Assembly: GCF_001570805.1 (NCBI RefSeq) | Contig: NZ_BCSJ01000013.1 | Span: forward strand, 301,410-365,409 | Direction of reading: 5' to 3' | Source: Brevibacterium epidermidis NBRC 14811 | GTDB taxonomy: Bacteria > Actinomycetota > Actinomycetes > Actinomycetales > Brevibacteriaceae | Length of the DNA stretch: 64,000 nt | Shown here: positions 37,420 to 45,569 of the stretch, one piece after another | How the letters are laid out: each line of letters starts with the position of its first letter | Position numbering within the stretch: position 1 is the first letter of the stretch | Notes under the pieces: model-generated | Told to the model about the DNA's origin: nothing | The model's database searches: none | Seen by the model: only the letters and a program-made list of their open reading frames with translations | Program-made: the position numbers and the translations under genes

Positions 37420-39429
37420 CTAGGCCTGTCTGTACAGCGAGGTGTCGGAATCGGGTCCGTCTCCGCCGTACTGTCGAGAGAAGGATTTCAGTCGCCAGGG
37501 CACGGAGACCACGACGACGTTGGGTACCAGCAGAAGTCGGGTGCGCAGTTTGAGCGCCACCTGGTTGTGCAGGATGTGCTCCCACCAGCGGCCGACGACG
37601 AACTGCGGGATGTAAACGATGACGAGGTCGCGCGGCGATCTGCGGCGGATGGCGAGGATATGGGCCAACATCGGGCGGACGAGTTCGCGGTACGGGGAGC
37701 CGAGCACGGTCAGCGGAACCGGCAGCTCCATCTGGTTCCACCGCTTCTGCAGATCGGCCGCTGCCTCTTCGTCCACGGCCACGGTGACGGCTTCGAGCTG
37801 GCTCGACCGGGTCACCCGTGCGTAGGACAGTGCCCGCAGCGTCGGTTTGTCGATTTCGCTGACGACGACGATGGCGTGGGTGTTCGACGGGATCGTCCGT
37901 GAGTTCACATCCGCGTCGGGGGCGAGCTCGCGGGTCACACGCGAGTAGTGGCGGTGGATGGCTCCCATGACGAGGTAGAGCCCGGCCATGGCGACGACGG
38001 CCAGCCAGGCGCCGGCGAGGAACTTCGAGACGATGACGACGATGAGGACGCCGGCGGCGAGCACACAGCCGACGGTGTTGACGACCCGGTTGAAATGCAT
38101 GCGCACACGGGTCTTCGAGTCGATGACCAGGCGCAGTCGTTTGCGCCAGTGCAGGACCATTCCCGCTTGGCCCAGGACGAAGCTGGCGAAGACTCCGACG
38201 AGGTAGAGCTGGATGAGCACCGTCGCCGAGGCGGATGTGGCGATGACGAGGACGATCGCCGCCGCGGCCAGCAGCAGGATGCCGTTGGAGAACGTGAGCC
38301 TGTCACCCTTCGTCGCCAGCTGCCGCGGCAGGAATTCGTCACGGGCCAGGCGTGAGGCCAGTCCGGGGAAGCCTTCGACCGCTGTGTTCGCGGCAGCGAT
38401 GAGGACGAGTGCGGTGATGAGGACGACGATGAAGAACATCACCGGAGCGTTGTCGAAGATCGCGTGGGCGAGCTGCGCGAGGACGGGTTCCTGTTCGTAT
38501 TCGGCGCTGACCGGGCTGCCGTCGGCGCGGACGAGGTAGATATGCGGGTCGTCGACGTATTTGATGCCGGTGACCGACGCCAGATAGGTCAGGCCCGTGA
38601 GCATGAGTGCGGCGAGCAGTCCCGACAGCAGCAGGGTGTTGCCGGCGTTCTTGCCGCGCGGCTTCTTGAATGCGGGAACTGCTGTGGCCACGGTCTGCAC
38701 ACCGGCCAGGGCGACGGCTCCGGAGGAGAATGCGCGCAGGACGATGAGGACGGTGGCCAGACCGAGAGTCGCCTGGTCGCCGATATTGCTGTGCACGATC
38801 GTGTAGTCCGCGGTCTGGGCGTGCGGGGTGTCGCCGAGTCCGACGCGGATGAGGCCGACGGACATCGTGAGGAACACGGCGCCGAGGAACAGATAGGTCG
38901 GCACGGCCAACAGCATCGGGGTGGCTCGTGAGCCGCGCAGACCGGCGAAGCAGATGAGGAGAATGCCGACGATGGCCACGGGCACTCGGTAGGGCGCAAG
39001 CGCCGGGAACGCCGTGGTGATATAGGCGGCGAAGACCGTCATCGACACGGCCAGCGTGAGCACATAGTCGACGAGGAGGGCCGCGGCCACGACGAGTCCG
39101 GCACCGGAGCCGAGGTTCTTCGAGGCCACCTCGTAGTCGCCGCCGCCGGAGGGGTAGGCCTTGACGTTGATGCGGTAGCAGGCGACGATCACGAGGATGA
39201 CGATGCCGACGGCCACACCGATCCAGGGGGCCACGGTCAGGGCCACGAGTGAGGTCAGTGACAGTGCCAGCAGGATCTCGTCGGGGGCATAGGCCACCGA
39301 CGAGAGCATGTCGGAGGCGAAGACGGGCATCGCGATGCGCTTCTTCAGCGCAGGCGCACGCCTGTCCTCACTGCGGAAGGGCCGTCCAACGAGTAGTCTT
39401 TTGACGGCATCAGAAAAACTGCTGGCCAC
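37420..39429 (-). CDS. APC family amino acid permease-like transporter
   Basis: This protein has about 669 residues with about twelve membrane helices in the first 440 (core begins AMPVFASDMLSSVAYAPDEILLALS, with the SGGGDYEVASKNLG substrate motif). A hydrophilic cytosolic C-terminal domain of about 200 residues resembles a universal-stress-protein-like fold. The family is tightly associated with TrkA genes in actinobacteria, and K+ transport has been proposed for relatives. The start is uncertain: the ATG at 39468 overlaps the start of the divergent TrkA gene base for base, so I favour the GTG at 39429. The start confidence is low; the family is clear. Confidence 0.78.
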   Translation of the reverse strand: MASSFSDAVKRLLVGRPFRSEDRRAPALKKRIAMPVFASDMLSSVAYAPDEILLALSLTSLVALTVAPWIGVAVGIVILVIVACYRINVKAYPSGGGDYEVASKNLGSGAGLVVAAALLVDYVLTLAVSMTVFAAYITTAFPALAPYRVPVAIVGILLICFAGLRGSRATPMLLAVPTYLFLGAVFLTMSVGLIRVGLGDTPHAQTADYTIVHSNIGDQATLGLATVLIVLRAFSSGAVALAGVQTVATAVPAFKKPRGKNAGNTLLLSGLLAALMLTGLTYLASVTGIKYVDDPHIYLVRADGSPVSAEYEQEPVLAQLAHAIFDNAPVMFFIVVLITALVLIAAANTAVEGFPGLASRLARDEFLPRQLATKGDRLTFSNGILLLAAAAIVLVIATSASATVLIQLYLVGVFASFVLGQAGMVLHWRKRLRLVIDSKTRVRMHFNRVVNTVGCVLAAGVLIVVIVSKFLAGAWLAVVAMAGLYLVMGAIHRHYSRVTRELAPDADVNSRTIPSNTHAIVVVSEIDKPTLRALSYARVTRSSQLEAVTVAVDEEAAADLQKRWNQMELPVPLTVLGSPYRELVRPMLAHILAIRRRSPRDLVIVYIPQFVVGRWWEHILHNQVALKLRTRLLLVPNVVVVSVPWRLKSFSRQYGGDGPDSDTSLYRQA

Positions 39430-39466
39430 GGCAACCAATGGTAGATCACTGCGGAGAGGAAAACCC

Positions 39467-40141
39467 ATGCACTTCGTGATTATGGGCTGCGGCCGAGTCG
39501 GGGCATCCCTGGCCAAGGCCCTTGATGCGAATGGGCACTCCGTCGCCGTCGTCGACCGGGACCCCGACGCATTCCTCAAACTCGGTCGCGATTTCAGCGG
39601 CTCGACGATCACAGGGGTCGGTTTCGACCGTGAGACCCTGTCTCAGGCGAAGACCGCCGAGGCCTTCGCGTTCGCCGCGGTCTCCAGCGGTGACAATTCG
39701 AATATCCTCGCCGCGCGTGTCGCCCGCGAGACTTTCGGTGTGAGCAATGTCGCCGCTCGCATCTACGATCCCGACCGGGCGCAGGTCTTCGAGCGCCTCG
39801 GCATCCCCACCGTGCCCACCGTGCGGTGGACGGCTGAGCAGGTGATGCGCAAGATCATCCCGCAGGGGTCGATCACCGAATACCGTGAGCCCTCGGGCAA
39901 ACTCGTCCTCGCCGAGGTGCATCTGGACCCGGGCTGGGTGGCGCGTCCGATCAAGGAGATCGAATCCCGGACCAAGGCGCGCGTCGCCTACGTCACCCGC
40001 CTGTCCGAGGGCATCGTCGCCCACGATGACCTGCTCCTCCAGGATGGGGATCTCGTTCATCTCATGGCTCCGGTCGACCGCCTCGGCGAGATCGAACGGA
40101 TCCTCGATCAGCCCGTGCGAACCGTGGAGGAAGAAGAATGA
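39467..40141 (+). CDS. TrkA-type K+ uptake regulatory subunit (first of pair)
   Basis: This 224-residue cytosolic protein has an RCK N-domain that binds NAD(H) or ATP (IMGCGRVGASLAKALDANGHSVAVVDRDPDAF). A C-terminal RCK_C domain follows (about 140-215, KLVLAEVHLDPGWVARPI). Such proteins gate Trk/Ktr-type K+ transporters at the membrane. It resembles CeoB of mycobacteria. The next TrkA gene begins in an ATGA overlap. GCGGAGAGGAAAACCC precedes its ATG. Its partner is likely the divergent permease. Confidence 0.9.
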   Translation: MHFVIMGCGRVGASLAKALDANGHSVAVVDRDPDAFLKLGRDFSGSTITGVGFDRETLSQAKTAEAFAFAAVSSGDNSNILAARVARETFGVSNVAARIYDPDRAQVFERLGIPTVPTVRWTAEQVMRKIIPQGSITEYREPSGKLVLAEVHLDPGWVARPIKEIESRTKARVAYVTRLSEGIVAHDDLLLQDGDLVHLMAPVDRLGEIERILDQPVRTVEEEE

Positions 40142-40824
40142 GGGTCATCATCGCCGGAGCCGGATCCGTGGGACGGTCGGTGGCCAGGGAGCTGCTGGAC
40201 AAGGAGCATTCGGTCCTGCTCATCGACCAGAGCAAGGAAGCGCTGGGTCATGAGCGCATTCCGGGCGCCGAATGGCTGCTCTCCGATGCGTGTGAGCTCG
40301 CCGGTCTCGCCGAGGCGGGGCTGGAGGAGGCCGATGTCGTCGTGGCTGCAACTGGCGACGACAAGACCAATCTGGTGCTCTCCCTGCTTGCGAAGACCGA
40401 GTTCGGGGTGCCGCGGACGGTGTCGCGCGTGAATAATCCGAAGAACGAATGGCTCTTCGACGACAACTGGGGCGTCGATGTCGCGGTCTCCACTCCGCGC
40501 CTGATGACCGCGCTCGTCGAGGAGGCCGTGGAGGTCGGCGGCCTGGTCCACCTGATGAGCTTCGAACGGGGTCAGGCAGGGCTGCTCGAGTTCACCGTGC
40601 ACGAGAACGCCGACCTCGTGGCCGAGCGCGTCGGCGGGATCACCTTCCCGCTCGATACGGTGCTGGTGGCGATCATCCGCAATTCGCGGGCGTTCGCTCC
40701 GAGCGCCGATGATGTCATCGAGGCAGGGGACGAACTGTTCTTCCTCTCCTCCCCCGATCAGGAGCCGGCGCTGCTCGCACTGCTGCAGGAGACCGCGGCG
40801 ACCGAAGAGAATGCCGAGGGCTGA
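40138..40824 (+). CDS. TrkA-type K+ uptake regulatory subunit (second of pair)
   Basis: This 228-residue paralogue of the preceding protein has RCK N-domain MRVIIAGAGSVGRSVARELLDKEHSVLLIDQ and C-domain LLEFTVHENADLVAERVGG. It is equivalent to CeoC. The two probably form a heteromeric ring controlling a K+ channel or permease. The 4-bp overlap guarantees co-translation. The downstream gap to the OB-fold gene is convergent. Confidence 0.9.
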   Translation: MRVIIAGAGSVGRSVARELLDKEHSVLLIDQSKEALGHERIPGAEWLLSDACELAGLAEAGLEEADVVVAATGDDKTNLVLSLLAKTEFGVPRTVSRVNNPKNEWLFDDNWGVDVAVSTPRLMTALVEEAVEVGGLVHLMSFERGQAGLLEFTVHENADLVAERVGGITFPLDTVLVAIIRNSRAFAPSADDVIEAGDELFFLSSPDQEPALLALLQETAATEENAEG

Positions 40825-40908
40825 AGCCAGGCGTCTGTGGCCGTTATGTCGCTGAGACGGTTCAGTCGCAGTGACAGAGTCGCCGGTCAGTTCAGCCCTT
40901 GAACCCGG

Positions 40909-41286
40909 TCAGTCCTCGGAATCGTCGCGCGTCTGTACGAGTTCGTAGACGGGGTTGTGCGCAGTGAGCACTCCGTCCTTGCCGCAGAATCGTCCTTCCA
41001 AGACGATGAGGGATCCGGGACGGATGCCGCTGATCTCTCGACGTCCGAGGAATTGCGCGCGGGCTTCGCCGGTGCCGTCGTCAACGGTGATGTCGAGCCT
41101 GGGGCTGTCACCGCTGCACGACTGAGTCGTCGCCGAAACGACCCCGGCGATGCGTGAGGTCTTACGCGCCTCGAGCTCTTCGACCGGGATGGCGCCGGGG
41201 ATCTGACTGACCAGACGCAGATCAGCCCTGGCCTCGGCGTCCCGGGATCCGAACTCACGCACGAGGCGGGGAATGAGGTTCCGCAT
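40909..41286 (-). CDS. OB-fold nucleic-acid-binding domain protein
   Basis: This 125-residue protein has an OB-fold core, SRIAGVVSATTQSCSG, LDITVDDGTGEARAQFLGRREISGIRPGSLIVLEGRF and a short acidic tail. In actinobacteria this small protein follows DUF3710 and dut in a conserved order, and its function is unknown. It starts 6 bp after the DUF3710 stop, so it is in that operon. Binding to single-stranded DNA or RNA is expected from the fold. Confidence 0.8.
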   Translation of the reverse strand: MRNLIPRLVREFGSRDAEARADLRLVSQIPGAIPVEELEARKTSRIAGVVSATTQSCSGDSPRLDITVDDGTGEARAQFLGRREISGIRPGSLIVLEGRFCGKDGVLTAHNPVYELVQTRDDSED

Positions 41287-41292
41287 CGGAGC

Positions 41293-42135
41293 TCAGCGGA
41301 CCTCTGTGATCTCGGGGCCGCGCTCGAAGGGGTTGAGCTCGTCCTCGTCCTTCTCCTCCGTCTCGTCCTGATCGACCTGCGGAGCGGTCAGCGCGATGAG
41401 CTCACGGGGAGCCATGGCTTCCTCGCCGCGGTCGACGACGACTCCGCGGAAGAGTGCGGACAGTTCGGCGCGCACCTCGTCATCGGTCACGGCCTTGCCG
41501 GAGAACACTGCGCGGACGAACCAGCGTGGCCCGTCGATGCCGGCGAAGCGCATGGCGCGTTTGCCGGGGCGACCGGATTCCGTCTTCGCCGGAACCTCGA
41601 TGGCCAGTTCCTTGCCGAGCGAGGTGTGCAGTTCGGTCGATTCACCGCCCTGTTTGGTCACGGACTCGGCGAGCTGACCGCGCACAGTGTTCCACAGACC
41701 TTCGGAACGTGGCGTCGCGAATGCCTGCAGCTGGATGCCTCCGCCGTCGTGGATGAGGGTCACGGCCAGCACGCGCTGAGAATCGTCGTCGGTGTCGAGG
41801 CGCACCTGCATTCCGTCGACGACGGGCACCTTCAGAGCACCGAGGTCGAGACGGTCATGTTCCGGGTATTCCTCGGAGATGTCGAACGGGCCCTTCTCGG
41901 ACCGGTCGAAGGGTGCTGATTTCTCCAGCAGTGCTTCTTCCTCGTCGAGGTCATCGTCGGAATCGGCTGCGTCGGTCTCGGCGTCATCGACATCGGCGTC
42001 GTCGTCTGCACGATCGGCCGCCTCGGTGTCGGTGTCCTGAGCATCGAGCTCATCGTCGTCGGTGAGCTCGTCATCGGCGCGGACGTCGTCATCGGTCGTC
42101 GGTGTGGATTTCTTGAACCGGGAGAAAAGTCCCAT
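41293..42135 (-). CDS. DUF3710 family protein
   Basis: This 280-residue protein has an N-terminal Asp/Glu-rich segment of about 70 residues that is probably disordered (DDELTDDDELDAQDTDTEAAD). The conserved domain begins with FDRSEKGPFDISEEYPEHDRLDLGALKVP and includes AFATPRSEGLWNTVRGQLAES and RFAGIDGPRWFVRAVFSG. DUF3710 is actinobacterial and of unknown function, always near dut. GTGAGGACTC precedes the ATG. It lies 6 bp downstream of dut. Confidence 0.85.
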   Translation of the reverse strand: MGLFSRFKKSTPTTDDDVRADDELTDDDELDAQDTDTEAADRADDDADVDDAETDAADSDDDLDEEEALLEKSAPFDRSEKGPFDISEEYPEHDRLDLGALKVPVVDGMQVRLDTDDDSQRVLAVTLIHDGGGIQLQAFATPRSEGLWNTVRGQLAESVTKQGGESTELHTSLGKELAIEVPAKTESGRPGKRAMRFAGIDGPRWFVRAVFSGKAVTDDEVRAELSALFRGVVVDRGEEAMAPRELIALTAPQVDQDETEEKDEDELNPFERGPEITEVR

Positions 42136-42141
42136 GAGTCC

Positions 42142-42615
42142 TCACTTCTCCTTTTCGCTGAGGCCGGCGTCGATTCCGCCGGTGGATCCGAATCCCCCGG
42201 CGCCGCGGGCGCTGTCATCAAGGGATTCGACGATGTCGAAGTCGGCGTGGGCTATCTTTTGGATCACGAGTTGGGCGATGCGGTCGCCGCGGACGACACG
42301 CAGCGGGGTCTTCGCATCGAGGTTGATGAGCGGCACCTTGATTTCACCGCGATATCCGGCGTCGATGGTGCCGGGTGCGTTGACGACGGTGACGCCGTGC
42401 TTGCTCGACAGACCCGAACGGGGGTGTACGAAGGCCGCATACCCTTCAGGCAGGGCGATCGCGATTCCGGTCGGCACGACGCGGCGTTCGAAGGGTTCGA
42501 GGACGAAGTCGATCGTCGAGCGCAGGTCTGCCCCGGCGTCGCTCGCATGCGCGTAGTCGGGGGCGCTCATGCCCGCGTCGAGGAGCTGAAGGTTGATCTT
42601 CACGGTTTCCGTCAC
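42142..42615 (-). CDS. dut: Deoxyuridine 5'-triphosphate nucleotidohydrolase
   Basis: This 157-residue trimeric dUTPase hydrolyses dUTP, keeps uracil out of DNA and provides dUMP. The five motifs are intact: ASDAGADLRS, HPRSGLSSKHGV, GTIDAGYRGEIKV, RGDRIAQLVI and the C-terminal GAGGFGSTGG. I chose GTG at 42615, which follows the sequence TAGAGTGCATCTTT. The TAGAGT lies at a distance expected for a -10 with the RNA start near the GTG, so the mRNA may be leaderless. DUF3710 and the OB-fold gene follow in one operon. It diverges from the DUF3093 gene. Confidence 0.95.
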   Translation of the reverse strand: MTETVKINLQLLDAGMSAPDYAHASDAGADLRSTIDFVLEPFERRVVPTGIAIALPEGYAAFVHPRSGLSSKHGVTVVNAPGTIDAGYRGEIKVPLINLDAKTPLRVVRGDRIAQLVIQKIAHADFDIVESLDDSARGAGGFGSTGGIDAGLSEKEK

Positions 42616-42679
42616 AAAGATGCACTCTAACGCTCCAGCCTGAGCGTGGCCAAACTTTTCGCTATGGGACAATGGGCCC

Positions 42680-43135
42680 ATGGCAACAACTCAATCCGGA
42701 ACCCATGTGGTCTACCAGGAGAAGGTCCGCCCCTCGGTCGGCATGTGGATCCTCGTCGTGGTGGCCGCTCTGTCGACGGCACTCATGGTCGCACCCGTGT
42801 GGACGCTCGGCACCATCATCCTTCCCATCGTCAGCTTCATCCTCTTCGCCTGGTGGCTGACCTCGCTGACGCTGACGATCATCGTCACCGAACGTCAGCT
42901 GTTTGTGGGAGAAGCTCATATCGACCGCAAGTTCGTTCCGAGCGCGGAAGCCTTCGACGGCGAAGAGGCCCGTCAGGCCCGCGGCGTCGATCTCGATGCT
43001 CGCGCCTTCCTCAAGATCCGCCCGTGGGCGAAATCCGTCGTCCGCATCCACCTCAACGATGAATCGGATCCCACCCCGTACTGGCTCGTGTCGTCACGAC
43101 ACCCCCACAAACTAGCCGCCGCCCTCAACGCTTAA
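42680..43135 (+). CDS. DUF3093 family membrane protein
   Basis: This 151-residue protein has two membrane helices (about 22-40 and 46-70) and a cytosolic C-terminus with the conserved RKFVPSAEAFDGEEARQARGVDLDARAFLKIRPW. The ending VRIHLNDESDPTPYWLVSSRHPHKLAAAL is characteristic of DUF3093. Function is unknown; it is a regular companion of dut in actinobacteria. Upstream GACAAT is six bases from the ATG, again suggesting a leaderless transcript. Confidence 0.85.
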   Translation: MATTQSGTHVVYQEKVRPSVGMWILVVVAALSTALMVAPVWTLGTIILPIVSFILFAWWLTSLTLTIIVTERQLFVGEAHIDRKFVPSAEAFDGEEARQARGVDLDARAFLKIRPWAKSVVRIHLNDESDPTPYWLVSSRHPHKLAAALNA

Positions 43136-43146
43136 ACCCCTAATTA

Positions 43147-43202
43147 CTACCTGACGGGGGCCCAGCAACCTCGCGCGAGGTTGCTGGGCCCCCGTCAGGT
43201 AG
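43147..43202. repeat. Palindromic repeat element, copy 2
   Basis: A perfect 56-bp palindrome with arms of 28 bp. Relative to copies 1 and 3, the arm reads GGGGGCCC instead of GGCGGCYC, and the opposing arm has the matching change (GGGCCCCC instead of GGGCCGCC), so pairing is preserved. It lies directly after the DUF3093 stop codon, upstream of a separate terminator, between convergent genes. Confidence 0.9.
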
Positions 43203-43216
43203 CAGGGAGAGAAAAG

Positions 43217-43257
43217 AAAAACGGACCGCGCCCCATTCCAGGGCGCGGTCCGTTTTT
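43217..43257. terminator. Bidirectional terminator between DUF3093 and DUF4193 genes
   Basis: AAAAACGGACCGCGCCC (43217-43233) pairs with GGGCGCGGTCCGTTTTT (43241-43257) around a 7-base loop, with A and T runs on both sides. It is a textbook intrinsic terminator for both convergent genes. Confidence 0.9.
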
Positions 43258-43272
43258 GCGAAGAGAAGCGAT

Positions 43273-43572
43273 TCAGCCTGCACAATCGGTGCAGATGGGG
43301 ATTCCGCCTTCTTCGGTCGCAAGCTGCGAACGATGACGGACCAGGAAGCACTCCATGCAGGTGAACTCGTCGTTCTGCTTGGGCAGGACCCGAACGGAGA
43401 GCTCTTCGTTCGAAAGATCCGCACCGGGAAGTTCGAAGCCTTCGGCTACTGCAGTCTCGTCTTCGTCAATCTTGCTCGCCTGAGCCTGGGAACGCTGGGC
43501 CTTGAGCTGCTCGATCGAATCGCTTTTGATCTCATCGTCTTGCTTGCGAGGTGCGTCGTAATCTGTTGCCAT
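43273..43572 (-). CDS. DUF4193 family protein with zinc-ribbon cysteines
   Basis: This 99-residue protein has an acidic N-terminal half and a C-terminal zinc ribbon: CMECFLVRHRSQLATEEGG and ICTDC (CxxC twice). DUF4193 is conserved in actinobacteria near dut and sigma factor genes, function unknown; binding to a nucleic acid or to a polymerase-type partner is a possibility. It shares the bidirectional terminator with the DUF3093 gene. Confidence 0.85.
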   Translation of the reverse strand: MATDYDAPRKQDDEIKSDSIEQLKAQRSQAQASKIDEDETAVAEGFELPGADLSNEELSVRVLPKQNDEFTCMECFLVRHRSQLATEEGGIPICTDCAG

Positions 43573-43859
43573 ATGGCCTCATCGCTCTCTGTCCGGAGGG
43601 GGTGCCGAAGAGGAGCATACTCTCCTCTTCCGAGATGTGTCCCCAGCATTGTGCACTGTATGCTTGCCGTTGGCAAGATGGAATGAACACCTGATGCGGT
43701 GATTCTCGTCACCAGCTTGTCTGCATGTACTGAGCACACATAGAGTTCACGAAGAGCTCTGCAAGAATGCTTGTGATGGACAGCACCGACAGCACAGCCT
43801 GTCGGTAGATTACCGGGTTCGTCCCCTGTGGATGCGGCCCGAGGAAGGACGGATCCACA
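43573..43859. other. 287-bp intergenic region between DUF4193 and a small gene
   Basis: The two flanking genes diverge, so promoters in both directions are expected. A short perfect hairpin CTTGCC-GTT-GGCAAG lies at about 43663-43677. The sequence GAGGAAGGACGGATCCACA before 43860 is a ribosome-binding site. I see no further ORF or RNA gene that I can support. Confidence 0.35.
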
Positions 43860-44087
43860 ATGAGTGAATTCGCTGATCAGCTCGACACCCGAATCGATGA
43901 TGTCCGTCATCGCATTCACGAGGCCCGGTCTGCCGGTGATGATTTCCTCGTCGAGAATCTCATCGACGACCTTCAGAATCTGATGGAACTGGCCGGCCGC
44001 AACGATGTCGACACCGGCCCTATCGCCGAGGTGATCCAGGCCGAGACGGGTGCCCTGCCGGTCATCCCGAGCCCCGAGGATCTCTGA
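43860..44087 (+). CDS. Small helical protein of unknown function
   Basis: The protein has 75 residues, acidic, almost certainly a two-helix coiled structure (DQLDTRIDDVRHRIHEARSAGD and LVENLIDDLQNLMELAG), then a short tail. The ribosome-binding site is GAGGAAGGACGG upstream of ATG. No family recognised. It is followed by a strong terminator and faces ferrochelatase. Confidence 0.6.
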   Translation: MSEFADQLDTRIDDVRHRIHEARSAGDDFLVENLIDDLQNLMELAGRNDVDTGPIAEVIQAETGALPVIPSPEDL

Positions 44088-44101
44088 GAGATCACACAGA
44101 G

Positions 44102-44140
44102 AAGAACCCTCCCCCACCGAATCGGTGAGGGAGGGTTCTT
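44102..44140. terminator. Terminator between the small helical gene and hemH
   Basis: AAGAACCCTCCC (44102-44113) and GGGAGGGTTCTT (44129-44140) form a 12-bp stem, and the enclosed bases contain a smaller complementary pair (CACCGA/TCGGTG). A T tail follows. It lies between convergent genes and probably serves both. Confidence 0.85.
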
Positions 44141-44152
44141 TCGTCTCCGAGG

Positions 44153-44206
44153 CTCAGTTCGCGACGGCCCAGTTCACAAGTGCCTCAGTTCGCGACGGCC
44201 CAGTTC
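44153..44206. repeat. Tandem duplication of the ferrochelatase 3' end
   Basis: The 23 bp at 44153-44175 are repeated exactly at 44184-44206, a 31-bp period. The inner copy encodes the last codons (NWAVAN and stop) of ferrochelatase; the outer copy lies just beyond the stop. This looks like a recent small tandem duplication. Confidence 0.85.
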
Positions 44207-45297
44207 GGATAGGTCGCACGTTCGATGCGACCGCGGCAGCAGTCGATGCTGCAGGCGCCGCTGCCGGGCACGAGCGCCTTGGTTCCGGTAATCGCCGGCG
44301 CGTCGACATCATCTCCGCGCAGCTGAGCGGCACGTTCCTCGACGAGGTCGACGAGGCCCTTGACGAAGGCGTCGTGAGTGCCGACGGTGGCCACCCGGGT
44401 GAAGTCGAGACCGAGCTCTCCGGCGGTCTCCTTCGCCTCGGTGTCGAGGTCGAAGGCGACCTCCATATGGTCGGAGATGAAGCCGATGGGCACGAGCACA
44501 ACACCTGTCACACCATCCTCGGCGAGTTCGGTCATCCGGTCGTTGACATCGGGTTCGAGCCACGGCACCTCGGGCGAACCCGAGCGCGAGCAGTAGACGA
44601 GCTCTGCCGGAACACGAACGGCCTCATCGATGCGCCCCATGAGGTGATCGATGAGCTCTTCGTGCTGGGCACGGTAGCCGTTGGTGGACACCTCCGAGGC
44701 GTCCTGCATGACGTTCGGAATCGAGTGCGTGACGAAGAGGATCCGGTGCTTGGCCGAGTCGATCTGTCCGACTTTGGACCGGAAGTCCGCGAGGCCCTTG
44801 TTCAGGCAGTCTGCGCAGGCGTCGGCGTATCCGGGGTGGTTGTAGAACTGGCGGATCTTGTCGATCGAGACCGTGAGGCCCTCGTCCTTGAGCGTGTCGA
44901 TCGTCTTCGCGAAGTCCTCACGGTACTGACGGCACGACGAGTAAGAGGAGTAAGCGGAGGTATCGATCGAGAGGAACTGCGTGGCACCATTCTTGGCCAG
45001 ACTGCGGACCTCATCGGTGAGATAGGGATCCCAGTTGCGGTTGCCCCAGATCAGCGGAGTGTCGATTCCGCGGCGATCGAGTTCGGCACGCAGCGCGGCC
45101 AGCAGAGCCTTGTTCTGATCATTGATCGGAGACTTGCCTCCGAAGCCGAAATAGTGCTCCCCCACCTCCTCGAGCCGCTCCTCGGGAATCCCGCGGCCGG
45201 CGGTGACGTTGCGGAGGAATGGAACCACTTCTTCTGGGGCCTCCGGTCCGCCGAATGACATGAGGACCAGGGCGTCGATGGGTGCAGTCGTATTCAC
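44185..45297 (-). CDS. hemH: Ferrochelatase (coproporphyrin ferrochelatase, CpfC)
   Basis: This 370-residue enzyme inserts Fe2+ into coproporphyrin III in the coproporphyrin pathway, acting between HemY and HemQ. The blocks MSFGGPEAPEEVVPFLRNVTAGRG and SAYSSYSSCRQYRED are typical. The putative metal/proton His is in VTHSIPNVMQ (His191), with further conserved residues in CSRSGSPEVPW. Candidate [2Fe-2S] ligands are Cys161/Cys164 in the body and Cys349, Cys353 and Cys354 near the C-terminus (GACSIDCCRG), as in actinobacterial Fe-S ferrochelatases. The start is GTG, preceded at seven bases by TAAGAT on its strand, so a leaderless mRNA is possible. It is unlinked to the hemE-hemY-hemQ cluster but within 16 kb. 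Confidence 0.94.
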   Translation of the reverse strand: MNTTAPIDALVLMSFGGPEAPEEVVPFLRNVTAGRGIPEERLEEVGEHYFGFGGKSPINDQNKALLAALRAELDRRGIDTPLIWGNRNWDPYLTDEVRSLAKNGATQFLSIDTSAYSSYSSCRQYREDFAKTIDTLKDEGLTVSIDKIRQFYNHPGYADACADCLNKGLADFRSKVGQIDSAKHRILFVTHSIPNVMQDASEVSTNGYRAQHEELIDHLMGRIDEAVRVPAELVYCSRSGSPEVPWLEPDVNDRMTELAEDGVTGVVLVPIGFISDHMEVAFDLDTEAKETAGELGLDFTRVATVGTHDAFVKGLVDLVEERAAQLRGDDVDAPAITGTKALVPGSGACSIDCCRGRIERATYPNWAVAN

Positions 45298-45569
45298 GGT
45301 TTCGATCTTACAGACTGCACCTCAGCACGGCCCGCTGTCCGCACAGTGAGCCGTGCCCACTCACGGAGCAGACACCTGCCGGGCAGGACACACGATCCCA
45401 TGTCCGGGCGCACGGTCCCCTGCCGCGAATATTCGTGTCCGGTCTCACAGATTCGACCCACCGATCGCTGATCCGGCCCGTGATTTCGCGACTCGCGCGG
45501 AAATCTGCCCGGCACGACGCGCCGAACGTGACACGATGCTTCTGAGACGCGACAAAGGAGCTTAAGGCA
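45298..45569. other. 272-bp intergenic region between hemH and sepH
   Basis: The genes diverge, so both promoters lie here. The hemH side has the TAAGAT box next to its start. The sepH side has AAAGGAGCTTAAGGCA before ATG as a good ribosome-binding site. Nothing else was recognised. Confidence 0.35.
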
